Under the pieces are notes generated by a model. The model ran no database searches. It saw only the letters and a program-made list of their open reading frames with translations, and had not been told where the DNA came from. DNA of 64,000 bases from CAZJQD01 sp964548165 [NCBI: uncultured bacterium] (GTDB lineage: Bacteria > UBA8481): positions 5,661 to 69,660 of the forward strand of contig CAZJQD010000007.1 of NCBI GenBank assembly GCA_964548165.1, written 5' to 3'. This document shows positions 8,463 to 17,986 of the stretch, in pieces (the stretch's first letter is position 1; every line of letters starts with the position of its first letter). Position numbers and translations under genes: made by a program.

Positions 8463-8538
8463 CGCGGCACCCCGTGCCTCATCGGGGCAACCCCGAGCGT
8501 CATCGGGGCAACCACGAGCCTCATCGGGGCAACCACGG
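8456..8538 (-). repeat. 21-bp tandem repeat at an AIM24 gene junction, each copy with an ATGA start/stop overlap
   Basis: Three near-identical 21-bp units at 8476-8496, 8497-8517 and 8518-8538 (plus-strand unit GCCTCATCGGGGCAACCACG followed by one base), plus a decayed 20-bp copy at 8456-8475. On the minus strand each unit reads CCCCGATGA or a variant. The first stops the upstream AIM24 gene and the last starts the downstream one. It looks like tandem duplication of a translationally coupled gene junction. Confidence 0.85.
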
Positions 8539-9204
8539 GGTCAACCACTGGACAAACGCCGAGAGATTGCGGGACGAGACGAGCACGCGCCCCTTGCCCT
8601 GGAACTCGACGACGAGCCCCTCTCCCGAGAGGAGCGTGGACTTCCAGCCACCCACCCGGCGTATGGTGTAAGCGAGCCCGTTGTCCCAGGCGATGATATG
8701 GCCCGTATCGACCGCGAGCGATCCGTCGACGTGCATCTCGGAGATCGAACCGAAACCGGTCACCCAGAGATCGCCCTGCCCGACCGCCTCGAGGACGAAG
8801 AGCCCGGAGCCGCCGAAGAGCGATCGGCAACCGCCGAAGGACGTTGCCACCTCTACCCCGGCGCCGTGCGCGAGGTAGGCGCCGGCCGCGACCTTCTGTG
8901 CCACGCCGGTAATGGGGATATGCGCGATGTCGCCGGGGAGCGTCGGGGCGAGGCTGACCGAGCCGCCCTGCTGGGATGCGTACGTGGTGACAAAGAGCGA
9001 TTCCTTGGTGAAGGGCTTCATCAGGGCCGCCATGCAGCCGCCGTTGAGCTTCGTCGTGGGCGTGACGCCGGACGTGTGGCTGATCATGGCTCCGGCCTCG
9101 GCGGTGACACTGCCGCCCGGCCCCAGGCGGACGTCGAGCGTCGCGTAAGAGGGGCGATGCATAATCTGCCAGGAATACCCCTGGCCCTGACCCTGGTCTG
9201 CCAC
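8521..9204 (-). CDS. AIM24/TIGR00266-family protein (first of three tandem copies)
   Basis: The 227-aa first paralogue begins at a GTG at 9204 with a short Gln/Gly-rich leader, then SVTAEAGAMISHTSGV, LFVTTYASQQGG, the LFGGSGLFVLEAVGQGDLWV block, AVDTGHIIAWDNGLAYTIRR and FQGKGRVLVSSRN. These are the same landmarks, in the same order, as in the two downstream copies. It follows folC by 47 bp. Its last codons (WLPR, stop) lie within the first copy of the 21-bp repeat. Family membership is confident; function is not known. Confidence 0.88.
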   Translation of the reverse strand: MADQGQGQGYSWQIMHRPSYATLDVRLGPGGSVTAEAGAMISHTSGVTPTTKLNGGCMAALMKPFTKESLFVTTYASQQGGSVSLAPTLPGDIAHIPITGVAQKVAAGAYLAHGAGVEVATSFGGCRSLFGGSGLFVLEAVGQGDLWVTGFGSISEMHVDGSLAVDTGHIIAWDNGLAYTIRRVGGWKSTLLSGEGLVVEFQGKGRVLVSSRNLSAFVQWLTPWLPR

Positions 9205-9251
9205 GCCGAATTTCTATCCCCGTTCGAAGGGCAACGCAACAGCCAAGCACT

Positions 9252-10463
9252 TCAGAGCTCGGAAAGATGGCTCCGCAGGAAGGCGCCGACGTTGTAGAGC
9301 GAACCGGTGACCAGGACGATGCCGTCGGGTCCGGCCGCGGCCTCGGCAGCCCGAAACGCCGCCATGCGATCGGCCATGACCTCGGCGTTGTAGGGCCTGG
9401 GGACCGATGCGGGCGCGAGGGCGCGCTCCTCCTCCAGGCTCGTCACCACCCACGCCTCGACGACCGGATCCAGGGCGACGAACCAGCCGGGCACATCCTT
9501 ATCGGAGAGAAAGGCCACGAGCCCGACCACGCGGCGTCCCGCGGCGTGCGACTCCAGGCGCCGCGCCAGGGCGACGGCGGCCGGGGGATTATGAGCTCCG
9601 TCCAGCAGGATCTCGGGCCGGCCACCTCCGGCCGGGCGCAAGACCTCGAAACGACCCGGCCACCAGGCGCGAGCCGTCGACCGCGCGGCCGCTTCTTCAT
9701 CGAAGGGCAGACCCAGCGCGCCGGCGATACGCTCGGCCGCGGCGACCGCCGTTCGGTCGTTCTGTTCCCGGAACGCGGCCCGATCCTCGCGGTGCGCCGC
9801 GACGACCTCGGCGCCGATCCGTTCGCACTCCTGCCGGAGGATGGGAAGATCACACCCGAGGATCACAGGCCGGCCGGCGCGGGCGATAGGCGCCTTCTCC
9901 GCGGCGATGGCCTCGATCGTCTCTCCCAACCACCGCGTATGCTCCAGCCCCACGTTCGTGATGACGCTGACGATCGGATCGATCACGTTGAAGGCGTCGA
10001 GGCGGCCGCCGAGGCCGATCTCGACGATGGCCAGGTCGACGCCGGCCCGGTTGAAGTGATGCAGGGCCGCCAGGGCCAGGATCTCGAAATAGGTCGCCTC
10101 GTCGGCCAGGTCCACGCCGAACGCGGCATTCACGCTCGCGTCGAAGTCCGCCGCGGATATGGCCTCCTCGCCGACGCGAATCCGCTCGCGGACATCCAGC
10201 AGGTGGGGCGACGTCGTCAGCCCGACGCGAAGACCGAAGTCCGAGAAGATGCGATGGAGCGCGGCCGCGACCGACCCCTTGCCGTTGGTGCCGCCAACGA
10301 GAACGGCCGGGTAGCGCGGGACGCCGAGGAGAGCCAGGGATCGGCGCATCCCATCGAGTCTCAGGCGCCACCCTCGCTCGATCCGGCCATCGAGCCTCGG
10401 CAGGCAGGACGGGGGCGGGGACGAGGCCAGCGCCCCCAGGTCGGGCGTCGACGCGAGCTTCAG
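9252..10463 (-). CDS. folC: Dihydrofolate/folylpolyglutamate synthase
   Basis: FolC adds glutamate to dihydropteroate and to folates. Seen: the P-loop region GGTNGKGSVAAAL, SPHLLDVRERIRV, EIGLGGRLDAFNVI, the VSVITNVGLEHTRWLG block with its metal-binding His, and DGAHNPPAAVALA in the C-terminal domain. The first standard start in frame is ATG 10349, which would cut the usual N-terminal helix (ERGWRLRLDGMRRSL). A CTG at 10463 overlaps the accD stop as CTGA, exactly like the ATGA/GTGA junctions around it, and gives a 403-aa protein of normal length; I prefer it. The accD-folC order is common in bacteria. Confidence 0.92.
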   Translation of the reverse strand: MKLASTPDLGALASSPPPSCLPRLDGRIERGWRLRLDGMRRSLALLGVPRYPAVLVGGTNGKGSVAAALHRIFSDFGLRVGLTTSPHLLDVRERIRVGEEAISAADFDASVNAAFGVDLADEATYFEILALAALHHFNRAGVDLAIVEIGLGGRLDAFNVIDPIVSVITNVGLEHTRWLGETIEAIAAEKAPIARAGRPVILGCDLPILRQECERIGAEVVAAHREDRAAFREQNDRTAVAAAERIAGALGLPFDEEAAARSTARAWWPGRFEVLRPAGGGRPEILLDGAHNPPAAVALARRLESHAAGRRVVGLVAFLSDKDVPGWFVALDPVVEAWVVTSLEEERALAPASVPRPYNAEVMADRMAAFRAAEAAAGPDGIVLVTGSLYNVGAFLRSHLSEL

Positions 10464-11311
10464 GCGGCGAAGCGGAGAAGCCGGGCGAGCGAAGCGCGCA
10501 TGTCCGCGCGGCGCACGATGGAATCCACGAGACCGTGCGCCAGGAGAAACTCCGACCGCTGGAAACCCTCGGGCAACTTCTGGCGGATCGTCTGCTCGAT
10601 GACCCGCGGGCCCGCGAACGCCACCAGCGCGCCGGGCTCCGCCAGGATGATGTCGGTGACGGTGGCGAAGGAGGCCGTCGTGCCGCCCGTCGTCGGATCG
10701 GTCAGGACGGCGATCGAGAGCAGCCCCGCCTCCTTGTGCCGCGAGACGGCGCCCACGGTCTTGGCGAGCTGCATGAGCGAGAGGATCCCCTCCTGCATGC
10801 GCGCGCCCCCGGAAGCCGTCAGGAGGATCACCGGAAGGTGATCGGCCGTGGCCCGCTCGACGATGCGCGCCACCTTCTCGCCGACGACGGATCCCATGGA
10901 TCCGCCCATGAAGTCGAAGTTCATGACGGCAATCCCCACGCGCACGCCCTCGATGAGCCCGAAGCCCGTCAGGACGGCGTCGCGATCTCCGCACTTGGCC
11001 TGGGCATCGGCCAGTCGTGCCGGGTAGGCCTTCTCGTCGACAAAGCCCAGGGCATCGACGGAGGCCAGCGTGGCGTCCGTCTCCTGGAAACTGCCTTCAT
11101 CCAGGAGAATGCGGATCCGCTCGCGCGCCGGGATGCGGTGATGGTGCCCGCAGACGGTGCAGACCATGAGGTTCTCGACGAGCTCGTTCTTCGGGAGCAT
11201 CGCCTCGCACTTCTGGCACTTGGTCCAGAGCCCGGTGACGGTCTCTTCCTTCGCCACCTTGCGCGGACGGTACTTGGCCTTGACCTTTTTGAACCACTCC
11301 ATGCGGCCCAT
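10460..11311 (-). CDS. accD: Acetyl-CoA carboxylase carboxyltransferase subunit beta
   Basis: AccD with AccA transfers the carboxyl group from biotin to acetyl-CoA, the first step of fatty-acid synthesis. The 283-aa product has the N-terminal zinc ribbon with Cys32, Cys35, Cys51 and Cys54 (CQKC and CTVC), then the carboxyltransferase core: MNFDFMGGSMGSVVGEK, LLTASGGARMQEG, LTDPTTGGTTASFA and AFAGPRVIEQTI. ATG 11311 or ATG 11302 (MEWFKK) could start it. It is followed by folC through a CTGA overlap and is preceded by the repeat lipoprotein gene with a 65-bp gap. Confidence 0.97.
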   Translation of the reverse strand: MGRMEWFKKVKAKYRPRKVAKEETVTGLWTKCQKCEAMLPKNELVENLMVCTVCGHHHRIPARERIRILLDEGSFQETDATLASVDALGFVDEKAYPARLADAQAKCGDRDAVLTGFGLIEGVRVGIAVMNFDFMGGSMGSVVGEKVARIVERATADHLPVILLTASGGARMQEGILSLMQLAKTVGAVSRHKEAGLLSIAVLTDPTTGGTTASFATVTDIILAEPGALVAFAGPRVIEQTIRQKLPEGFQRSEFLLAHGLVDSIVRRADMRASLARLLRFAA

Positions 11312-11376
11312 TCTAGCGCTGGGCGTCGGCTTATGCCCCGGAAAAATCGCGTGGGGCTTGGGCGCTGGGGAAAGAG

Positions 11377-13374
11377 CTACCGGACCGGGTGGTAGAGCCT
11401 CAGGCGATCCACGGTTTCGCGCACGATCCCGGGCGCCGAGGCCGCCAGGTCCGCGACCGGCAGGCGCCAGGAATACTCGAAGGGAAAGATGCCGTCATAG
11501 TCCACCCTGAGGAGCCTGAGTTCCAGCACGACGACAGGAGCGGCGCCCTCGGGGAGCAGGTCCCCTTCCCGCTCGCTTCGGGCCCTGCCCGTGATGATCC
11601 AGTCGGCGCCGACGGTGTGGCGGAGGGGAAACCACGAATCTGGCAGGCGGCCAAAATCGCGACGAGACACCAGCTCGCCGACAAGGCGCGTCTTGTCGCC
11701 CGGCGCGTAGTCGAGATCGGTGTGCACGGTGATGGCGGAGATGAAGAGCGTGTTGAGCGACCGCGCCAGGGAATGCGCCTCCCGGTCGCCGACGTCGAAG
11801 AGGATCCCGGCAACATGAACGGACTGGTGCTCGGGCGGCCGGAAGGCGCGCGCCCCCCGCATCTCCGGCAGGATCCGGTTCTCGCGGTAGAAGCGATCCT
11901 CCTGCTCGTCCCAGAACACCTTCTCCTCCACCGTCACGTAGGAGGGATCCATCTGCTTGAGCAACCACCAGTGCTCCACGGCGCGCGTCCGGTTTCCGTC
12001 GAGGTCGTGCAGGATCATCGCGTGGTAGAGCCCGCTCTTGATGGCCGGCGTGTCCGCGGCCGCCCTCGCCCGCGCCAATCCCTCCTCGACCTCGCGAAGC
12101 GCCTCACCGTAATCCCTGAGGCGCATGCTGAGCTCGGCAACGCGGTAGAAGTCGGCGGGGCGGGCCAGCGCGTAGCGACGCCTCATGAGCGTCACGAGCC
12201 GGTCGCGCCCCTCCTGCACGCGCCCACCCTCGACCAGCAGGTCAACCAGGAGGCGCTCCAGGCCGTCCGCGCGCGCGTCGTCGTAGTAGAGTTCCAGGAA
12301 GCGGACCGATCGCCCCAGGGCCTCCTCGCGATCCCCGCGTCGGCGCGCATCCAGCGCCAGCCACGCCAGCGCGGTCGCGTGCGCCCCCGCGTCCCGCTCG
12401 TGCGTCCCGGCAATCCGCGCGTAGTAGCGCCGGGCCGCGTTCGTATCGCCACGGCTCGCCCAGTGCGCGGCCAGCCAGGACGCGATCCGCGGCGCCTCTG
12501 TGTCCGCGTTCTCGTCGAGGGCGTCGTAGACCGACTTGTAGACCGCGGCGGCCTCGTCGAGCCGGGCCTGGGCCACGAGGACGTCCGCGAGCCTTCCGCG
12601 CGCCGCGCGAAGCGTAGCGGGATCCGAGTAGTCGCGGATGATCCCCCTGAGCATCGATTCCGCGGCGTCGTAGCGACCCGAGGCCTGCCTCAGGCGCGCA
12701 AGGTCGAGCATGGCCGCGGGACGCTCGGGACGGTCCGGGAACCGGCGGACCAGGGCGTCGAGCGCGTCCGCGGCCTCGTCCCAGCGCGCCAGCTTCTCCA
12801 GGGCCGCCGCGCGGCCAGCCAGGGCGGCCGGGGCGTACGCCCCATCGCCGTAGCGGTCCAGGTAGATCCGATACTGGTCGGCGGCGGCCGCATAGCGGAG
12901 CATGCCCGCCTGGGCGCGGGCCAGGAGAAAGCGCGCGTCCGGGATCACGGGATCGTCGGCATGATCGCGCACCAGGTCCGTCAGCTCGTTCTCCGCCTCG
13001 AGATACCGGCGCTGGGCGAAATAGATGCTGGCCTGGAGGTAGGCGGCGGTGGGGGCCAGGCGATGCCCCGGGTACCGGCGCCGGAAGACCTCCGTCGCCG
13101 CCGCGGCCTCGTCCAGTTCCCCGCGCTGGTACTCGCTCCATGCCAGCCCGATGTACGCCTCGGGGAGAAACGGTGACTTCGGGTTCTCGCGGATGAACTC
13201 GCGGTATTCCTCCGCCGCCCGGCCGTAGTTGCCGGCCGCGTACTCTTGCTCCGCGACACCCGTATTGATGTTGCGGCAGGCGGGCAGGACCGTCATCGCC
13301 AGGGCGACCACGATCCCGGACGCGAGGATGCCGCGCCGGGTGGCGCGGATCGATCCAGGCGTTTGCGACATCAT
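11377..13374 (-). CDS. Large lipoprotein with tetratricopeptide-like repeats
   Basis: The 665-aa product starts with a twin-Arg-containing signal peptide and lipobox (TVLPAC, Cys33). Residues from about 35 to 450 are helical TPR-type repeats beginning with the BamD/YbgF-like phrase EYAAGNYGRAAEEYREFI and continuing with repeated Ala/Leu/Tyr spacing. The last 200 residues form a different, beta-rich domain (VHVAGILFDVGDREAHSL, GADWIITGRARS, VVVLELRLLRVD) that I do not recognise. The ATG at 13374 overlaps the stop of the cyclic-nucleotide-binding gene (ATGA); a second ATG follows at once. It sits between trpA and accD, an unusual place. An envelope scaffold role is plausible but unproven. Confidence 0.75.
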   Translation of the reverse strand: MMSQTPGSIRATRRGILASGIVVALAMTVLPACRNINTGVAEQEYAAGNYGRAAEEYREFIRENPKSPFLPEAYIGLAWSEYQRGELDEAAAATEVFRRRYPGHRLAPTAAYLQASIYFAQRRYLEAENELTDLVRDHADDPVIPDARFLLARAQAGMLRYAAAADQYRIYLDRYGDGAYAPAALAGRAAALEKLARWDEAADALDALVRRFPDRPERPAAMLDLARLRQASGRYDAAESMLRGIIRDYSDPATLRAARGRLADVLVAQARLDEAAAVYKSVYDALDENADTEAPRIASWLAAHWASRGDTNAARRYYARIAGTHERDAGAHATALAWLALDARRRGDREEALGRSVRFLELYYDDARADGLERLLVDLLVEGGRVQEGRDRLVTLMRRRYALARPADFYRVAELSMRLRDYGEALREVEEGLARARAAADTPAIKSGLYHAMILHDLDGNRTRAVEHWWLLKQMDPSYVTVEEKVFWDEQEDRFYRENRILPEMRGARAFRPPEHQSVHVAGILFDVGDREAHSLARSLNTLFISAITVHTDLDYAPGDKTRLVGELVSRRDFGRLPDSWFPLRHTVGADWIITGRARSEREGDLLPEGAAPVVVLELRLLRVDYDGIFPFEYSWRLPVADLAASAPGIVRETVDRLRLYHPVR

Positions 13375-13844
13375 CCGCGCAGGAGCCTGTAGTTCTCCAG
13401 CTCGGCCAGCCGGATGTTGGTGTCCCTGAGACGGATGGAGAGATAGCACGCGATCTGGCTGACGATCTTCAGCGCCGCGAACGGGTGCGTCTGCATGAAC
13501 GCGTTGAACCTCGTGTTAGGCACCTTCAAGAGAACGCTCGCCCTCGTCGTGACGGCCGCCGCGGACCGCGGCTTTCCATCGAGAAGCGCCATCTCGCCGA
13601 AGAAGCTCTTCTCGACCATGCCCGCCAGCACCTTCTCGTTCTGGTGATCGATGCGCTTGACGATCTTGACGGCTCCGACAGCCACGATGTAGAGCCCGTC
13701 CCCGGGATCGCCCTCGGCGAAGACCGTCGCGTGCTCGGGCAGGACCTTGCGCTCCAGGATCTCCTTGACCGCCGCAAGCTCATCCGCCTCCAGCGTGGCC
13801 AGGATCGGGATCTGCGGCAGCAGGTCGTTCAGGTTGACGCTCAT
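13371..13844 (-). CDS. Stand-alone cyclic-nucleotide-binding domain protein
   Basis: The 157-aa product is almost entirely one CRP-type cyclic-nucleotide-binding fold: FAEGDPGDGLYIVAVGAVKI, then the phosphate-binding cassette region KSFFGEMALLDGKPRSAAAVTTRA, and a C-terminal helix. There is no helix-turn-helix, kinase or channel domain, so it probably acts by binding a partner. The start at 13844 overlaps the trpA stop (ATGA), and its stop overlaps the next gene's ATG, so it is translationally locked into a trpB-trpA-X-Y-accD-folC run. Whether it binds cAMP, c-di-GMP or nothing cannot be read; the usual Arg of the cassette is present (KPRSAA). Confidence 0.82.
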   Translation of the reverse strand: MSVNLNDLLPQIPILATLEADELAAVKEILERKVLPEHATVFAEGDPGDGLYIVAVGAVKIVKRIDHQNEKVLAGMVEKSFFGEMALLDGKPRSAAAVTTRASVLLKVPNTRFNAFMQTHPFAALKIVSQIACYLSIRLRDTNIRLAELENYRLLRG

Positions 13845-14683
13845 GACGCCTCCTTCAAGGATCGGAGGAACGCGCCGACCGACGCGGCGCCCTCGCTCAT
13901 GCGACGAACAACGGCGGACCCCACGATGATCCCGTCGGCCATCGTGCCGAGGGCGCGAACATGCTCGGGGCGCGAGACGCCGAAACCAACGGCTATCGGG
14001 AGGTCACCCGAGGGATGCGCGACCGCGACCGCGGCACGGACGCGCGCCAGATGATCGCCGAGCCCCGGGGCGAGCTGGTCCCGCTCGCCGGTGACTCCCT
14101 CCAGGCCCACGGCATACAGGAACCCCGTGGAGGCCGCCGCCACGCGCTCCAGCCGCTCGGCCGCGGAATTGGGAGCGGCGAGAAAGACGAGGGCCAGGCC
14201 GCGGGCATGGGCCTCGTTTCTCAAGGCCTCGCCCTCATCCGGGATCAGGTCGGGAATGATCAGCCCGTCGGCGCCGGACGCGGCAACGGCGTCGAGGGCC
14301 GCGCCCTCGCCCAGTGATCGCACCGGGTTCAGGTAGGTCATGAGAAGGACGGGCGTGTCGTAGGTCTGGCGCAGGTCGGCGACGAGCTGGAGGGCGCCCC
14401 GGAACGTCATCCCGCCCTTGAGCGCCGCGTCGCCGGCGGCCTGGATGACGGGACCGTCCGCGATGGGATCGGAGAACGGGACACCCAGCTCGATGACGTC
14501 CGCGCCTGCCTCGATGGCGGCCACCACGCACGCGCGCCCCGTCGCTCGATCGGGAAAGCCGGCGGTCAGGTACGCCACCAGGGCGCGGCGCCCCGCCGCC
14601 CGGGCCCTTACGAACGCGGCCGTCACCGCCGCGGCCCCGCGGCCGGTCCGCGCGGCCCCCGTCGCCACGAGCCCCGCGCTCAC
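13841..14683 (-). CDS. trpA: Tryptophan synthase alpha chain
   Basis: TrpA cleaves indole-3-glycerol phosphate to indole, which is channelled to TrpB. The 280-aa protein has the TIM-barrel motifs [27 protein letters not shown] carrying the catalytic Glu and Asp, [19 protein letters not shown] and [12 protein letters not shown]. The N-terminus has about 25 extra Ala/Thr/Gly-rich residues before the barrel. It overlaps trpB by ATGA at its start and the cyclic-nucleotide-binding gene at its end, implying coupled translation. Confidence 0.97.
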   Translation of the reverse strand: MSAGLVATGAARTGRGAAAVTAAFVRARAAGRRALVAYLTAGFPDRATGRACVVAAIEAGADVIELGVPFSDPIADGPVIQAAGDAALKGGMTFRGALQLVADLRQTYDTPVLLMTYLNPVRSLGEGAALDAVAASGADGLIIPDLIPDEGEALRNEAHARGLALVFLAAPNSAAERLERVAAASTGFLYAVGLEGVTGERDQLAPGLGDHLARVRAAVAVAHPSGDLPIAVGFGVSRPEHVRALGTMADGIIVGSAVVRRMSEGAASVGAFLRSLKEAS

Positions 14684-15876
14684 GATCGCTTCCCCGCGTC
14701 AGCCAGGCGCGCCTGCGCCATGGCTTCCTGCACGATCGGCATGTCCTTGTCGCCGCGACCGCTGACATTCAGGAGCACGGTCTTCCCGGCCCCCTTCAGG
14801 GCACCCGCCACCCAGGCCACGGCGTGCGCGGTCTCGAGCGCGGGCAGGATGCCCTCCGTCTCGCCCAGGAGTCGAAAGGCGGCGAGCGCCTCGGCGTCGC
14901 CGGCGGCCTCGTACCGCGCCCGCCCCGTCTCGTGCAACCAGGCGTGCTCAGGTCCGACCGCAGGGTAGTCGAGGCCGGCCGAGATCGAGTGCGTGGAGAG
15001 CACGTTGCCGTCGGCGTCCTGCAGGAGGAACGTCTCGCTGCCGTGCAGGACACCCACGCGCGGCGGGCCGCCCGCTCCGCGGAATCGCGCCGCATGATCG
15101 CCCGGCCCCTCGCCGCGACCGCCGGCCTCCACTCCCACGAGCTCGACCTTGTCCGCCAGGAACGCGGTGAAGATCCCGATCGCGTTGGAGCCGCCGCCCA
15201 CGCAGGCGACGACGACGTCCGGGAGCCTGCCGGCCTTCTCGATCATCTGCGCCCGCGCCTCGTCCCCCATCACGCGGTGGAACTCTCGCACCATCGTGGG
15301 GTAGGGATGAGGGCCCAGCGCGGAGCCCAGGCAGTAGTGCGTCGATCCCAGGTTGGCGACCCAGTCGCGCATCGCCTCGTTGATCGCGTCCTTGAGCGTT
15401 CGCGATCCGGACGACACGCCCCGGACCTCGGCGCCCAATACGCGCATGCGAAGGACGTTGAGCTCCTGGCGCTTCATGTCGTCCTCGCCCATGTAGACGA
15501 CGCAGGCGAGCCCCAGTCTCGCGGCCGCCGTCGCCGTCGCGACACCATGCTGGCCCGCGCCCGTCTCGGCGATGAGCCGCGTCTTGCCCATCCTTCGTGC
15601 CAGGAGCGCCTGGCCGAGGGCGTTATTGATCTTGTGCGCGCCGGTATGCAGGAGATCCTCGCGCTTGAGCCAGACGGTGTTGCCGACCGCGGCCGAGAAC
15701 CGGGGCGCGGAGGTCAGGGGCGTGGGGCGGCCGGCGAAATCACGGAGCAGCGCGGTCAACTCGGCCTGGAAAGGCCCATCCTTGCGGCAGGCCTCGAACG
15801 CGGCGGTCAATTCCCGCACCGGCGTCACGAGGGTCTCGGGGATGTATACCCCGCCGAATCGTCCGAATCGAGCCAT
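14680..15876 (-). CDS. trpB: Tryptophan synthase beta chain
   Basis: TrpB condenses indole with serine in a pyridoxal-phosphate reaction. The 398-aa product starts [16 protein letters not shown] and shows [20 protein letters not shown] with the PLP lysine, [13 protein letters not shown], the phosphate-binding VGGGSNAIG, and the C-terminal [10 protein letters not shown]. It lies first in the trpBA run; no other trp genes are in the window. A possible promoter lies in the 79-bp gap to fliD; a TATTCT sequence about a dozen bases before the ATG is the only candidate. Confidence 0.98.
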   Translation of the reverse strand: MARFGRFGGVYIPETLVTPVRELTAAFEACRKDGPFQAELTALLRDFAGRPTPLTSAPRFSAAVGNTVWLKREDLLHTGAHKINNALGQALLARRMGKTRLIAETGAGQHGVATATAAARLGLACVVYMGEDDMKRQELNVLRMRVLGAEVRGVSSGSRTLKDAINEAMRDWVANLGSTHYCLGSALGPHPYPTMVREFHRVMGDEARAQMIEKAGRLPDVVVACVGGGSNAIGIFTAFLADKVELVGVEAGGRGEGPGDHAARFRGAGGPPRVGVLHGSETFLLQDADGNVLSTHSISAGLDYPAVGPEHAWLHETGRARYEAAGDAEALAAFRLLGETEGILPALETAHAVAWVAGALKGAGKTVLLNVSGRGDKDMPIVQEAMAQARLADAGKRS

Positions 15877-15955
15877 CGCTGGGAGAATAGCAGTCGAGAG
15901 GGACGGGGTGAAGGCCGGGGAATTATCCCGGGCTTTCAGCTCGGGATCGGACGCC

Positions 15956-17788
15956 TCAGCGGTTGCTCAGGTTGGAGAGCTGGGTGGAGATGTAGTTGGA
16001 CTGCGACTGCATGCTCGAGATCAACTGCTCGGCGGTCGAGAACTGCGCCTTCAAGGCGTCGTCCTGCCTCTGCAATCTCTCCTGCATCGCCAGGTAGACA
16101 TCGTCGAGGTCGTCGATCTGCTCCCCGTAGATGGTGATCTGGTTCGTGAGGATGCCCGTCGACGAATTGTAGCTCGTCACCAGGTCCTTGAGGCTCTTGA
16201 CGATGCCTCCGTCCCAGGAGCTGTCCTCGTTCGTGTCGTAGCGAAACACCTCGGCGACGGCGTCGGGATTCTCGTTGAGCAGGTTCTCGAACGCGGTCCT
16301 GTTGAAGGTCAGCTGGCCGCCACCCGAGCTCGAGACCTTGAACGCGTAATTGCCCGCGCTGTCCTTCAATTCGAAGAGGGACCGGTATTCCTGTCCCACG
16401 TCCGCGTTCAGCGCCGAGATCCGCGCGAAGAGGCTGTCGCCGAGGTTGCGCATGACGGAGTCTCCCGCCAGGACCCCATCCTCGCCGTCCGGGTTCACCG
16501 CGGTCTGGTCCTGGATGAAGTCGACGACGGAATTGAACTGGTTGATGAACTCGTCCATCGTCTGCGCGATCGTCGCCGTGTCCTTCTTGACCGTCAAGGT
16601 CGTCGACTTGTAGTCGGTGGGCCAGGTCGCGCCCGCAGTCGAGGCCGCCGCGAGATTGAGCGTGACATCGGTGATGACGTCGTCGATGCCGGTATTCTTC
16701 GACCGGGTCACCTCCACGCCATTCACGGAGAAGACCGCGTCCGCGCCGGTCTGCAGGTAGCCGCCGAGCGCGTTGTTGCCCGAGAAGAGGTTGCTGATCG
16801 TCGTCGAGTCCGCCGCGTTCGCCACCAGGATGCCCAGCTGTTCGAGGACGCCCCCGTTGGCGGCGTTGTCGGTCAGCTGGAGCGCGTTCGAGGTGCCTAC
16901 GCTGTTTGAACCGATGACGAGCCGGTTATCGACGACCGAGGAGGTGAAGGTCTTGCCGCTCACCGCGTTGATGCTGTCGCGGATGTCGGCGAGGGAGAGG
17001 TCGGCGTTGTTCCCGTCGCGGGCCCCGTCGAGATAGACGTTGAACGCCGAGGCGTCGGCGGCCGTCTTCATCTGCAGGACATGGGAACTTCCGAAAATTC
17101 CCAGCTCCGAGGCCGTCGTGCCGCCGTTCTCCTCGATCGCCAGCGAACGATTCGTGGTGTCCGATGCCACGTCGATGCCGTTGCCCGCGCCGTTGATGGC
17201 CGCCGTGACGCCCAGCCCGGAGTTGTTGATCGCGTTGAGCACGTCGCCGACCGTCGTGGCCGTCGAGAGGTCGATCGTGGCCGAGTCCTTGCCGTGGTGA
17301 ATCTTCAGGCCGCTCGCGAGGTCGCCGATGCCCGAGCCTCCGTTGAGGTCCGAGAGGAGCGTGGCGGCGGTGATGGGAGGGGCCAGGGCATTCAAGTCGG
17401 AACCCGCGACCGCGCCGGTGAAGGAGCCCACCGAGGCGCCCGTTGCGGAGATCACGCTCTCCGCGGTGGCCAGGTTCTTCACCTTGATGTCGTAGGTGGC
17501 GGAGGCCGCGGTCGTGAGCGCCGTCGCGGTCAGGACGCTGGTGTCCGAGGACGTGGCCGAGGCCTTGCTGAAGAGGTTGGCGCTCCCGACGCCGAGCACG
17601 GGCTCGATCTTGGCCAGGAGGTTGGTCAGGCGATTGTTGACGTCGTTGACGGCGTCCTTGCGGGAACTGTAGGTGCTCTGCTGCTTGCTGATCCGGGAGA
17701 GCTTGTTGGCTTCGACCGCCATCAAGGCATTACGCAGGCTATCGAAGTCGATTCCCGATGAAAGTCCCGAAAAGGATATTCCCGACAT
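15956..17788 (-). CDS. fliD: Flagellar filament cap protein
   Basis: FliD (HAP2) caps the growing flagellar filament and helps flagellin fold into place. The 610-aa product starts [20 protein letters not shown], the classical FliD N-terminus, and ends with the coiled-coil C-terminal D0/D1 segment rich in Gln, Ser and Asn ([20 protein letters not shown], then [14 protein letters not shown]). The middle holds FliD-type repeats ([18 protein letters not shown], and an [13 protein letters not shown] turn). It stands alone, with no fliS or fliT nearby. A sigma28-type promoter lies 66-92 bp upstream, consistent with late flagellar expression. Confidence 0.95.
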   Translation of the reverse strand: MSGISFSGLSSGIDFDSLRNALMAVEANKLSRISKQQSTYSSRKDAVNDVNNRLTNLLAKIEPVLGVGSANLFSKASATSSDTSVLTATALTTAASATYDIKVKNLATAESVISATGASVGSFTGAVAGSDLNALAPPITAATLLSDLNGGSGIGDLASGLKIHHGKDSATIDLSTATTVGDVLNAINNSGLGVTAAINGAGNGIDVASDTTNRSLAIEENGGTTASELGIFGSSHVLQMKTAADASAFNVYLDGARDGNNADLSLADIRDSINAVSGKTFTSSVVDNRLVIGSNSVGTSNALQLTDNAANGGVLEQLGILVANAADSTTISNLFSGNNALGGYLQTGADAVFSVNGVEVTRSKNTGIDDVITDVTLNLAAASTAGATWPTDYKSTTLTVKKDTATIAQTMDEFINQFNSVVDFIQDQTAVNPDGEDGVLAGDSVMRNLGDSLFARISALNADVGQEYRSLFELKDSAGNYAFKVSSSGGGQLTFNRTAFENLLNENPDAVAEVFRYDTNEDSSWDGGIVKSLKDLVTSYNSSTGILTNQITIYGEQIDDLDDVYLAMQERLQRQDDALKAQFSTAEQLISSMQSQSNYISTQLSNLSNR

Positions 17789-17853
17789 GGCGCTCTCAAC
17801 CCCTCCTTGGGTTCACGACCTGGCAACTGGAAACGATCAGGCCGCTGATTACC

Positions 17854-17880
17854 CTATCGGCGCTTCCGGCTCGGGCTTTA
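17854..17880 (-). promoter_or_regulatory. Sigma28 (FliA)-type promoter of fliD
   Basis: The minus strand reads TAAA (17880-17877), 15 bases, then GCCGATAG (17861-17854). The FliA consensus is TAAA-N15-GCCGATAA, so eleven of twelve defined bases match with exact spacing. It points at fliD, whose ATG is at 17788. The rest of the 198-bp gap up to 17986 shows no gene. Confidence 0.85.
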
Positions 17881-17986
17881 GGGAATTGATCAGGTTCTTA
17901 GCGGGAAAAAAGATACAGAGCCTCGAGGATGCCCAGGAAGCAGGAACGGATCGGGGAGTCGTGTCGAAAGAGAAAAGAGCGGAACT

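Noticed and set aside
8456-8538. Possible CRISPR array
   Set aside because: Units are 21 bp with no unique spacers, lie over a coding junction, and no cas genes are present.
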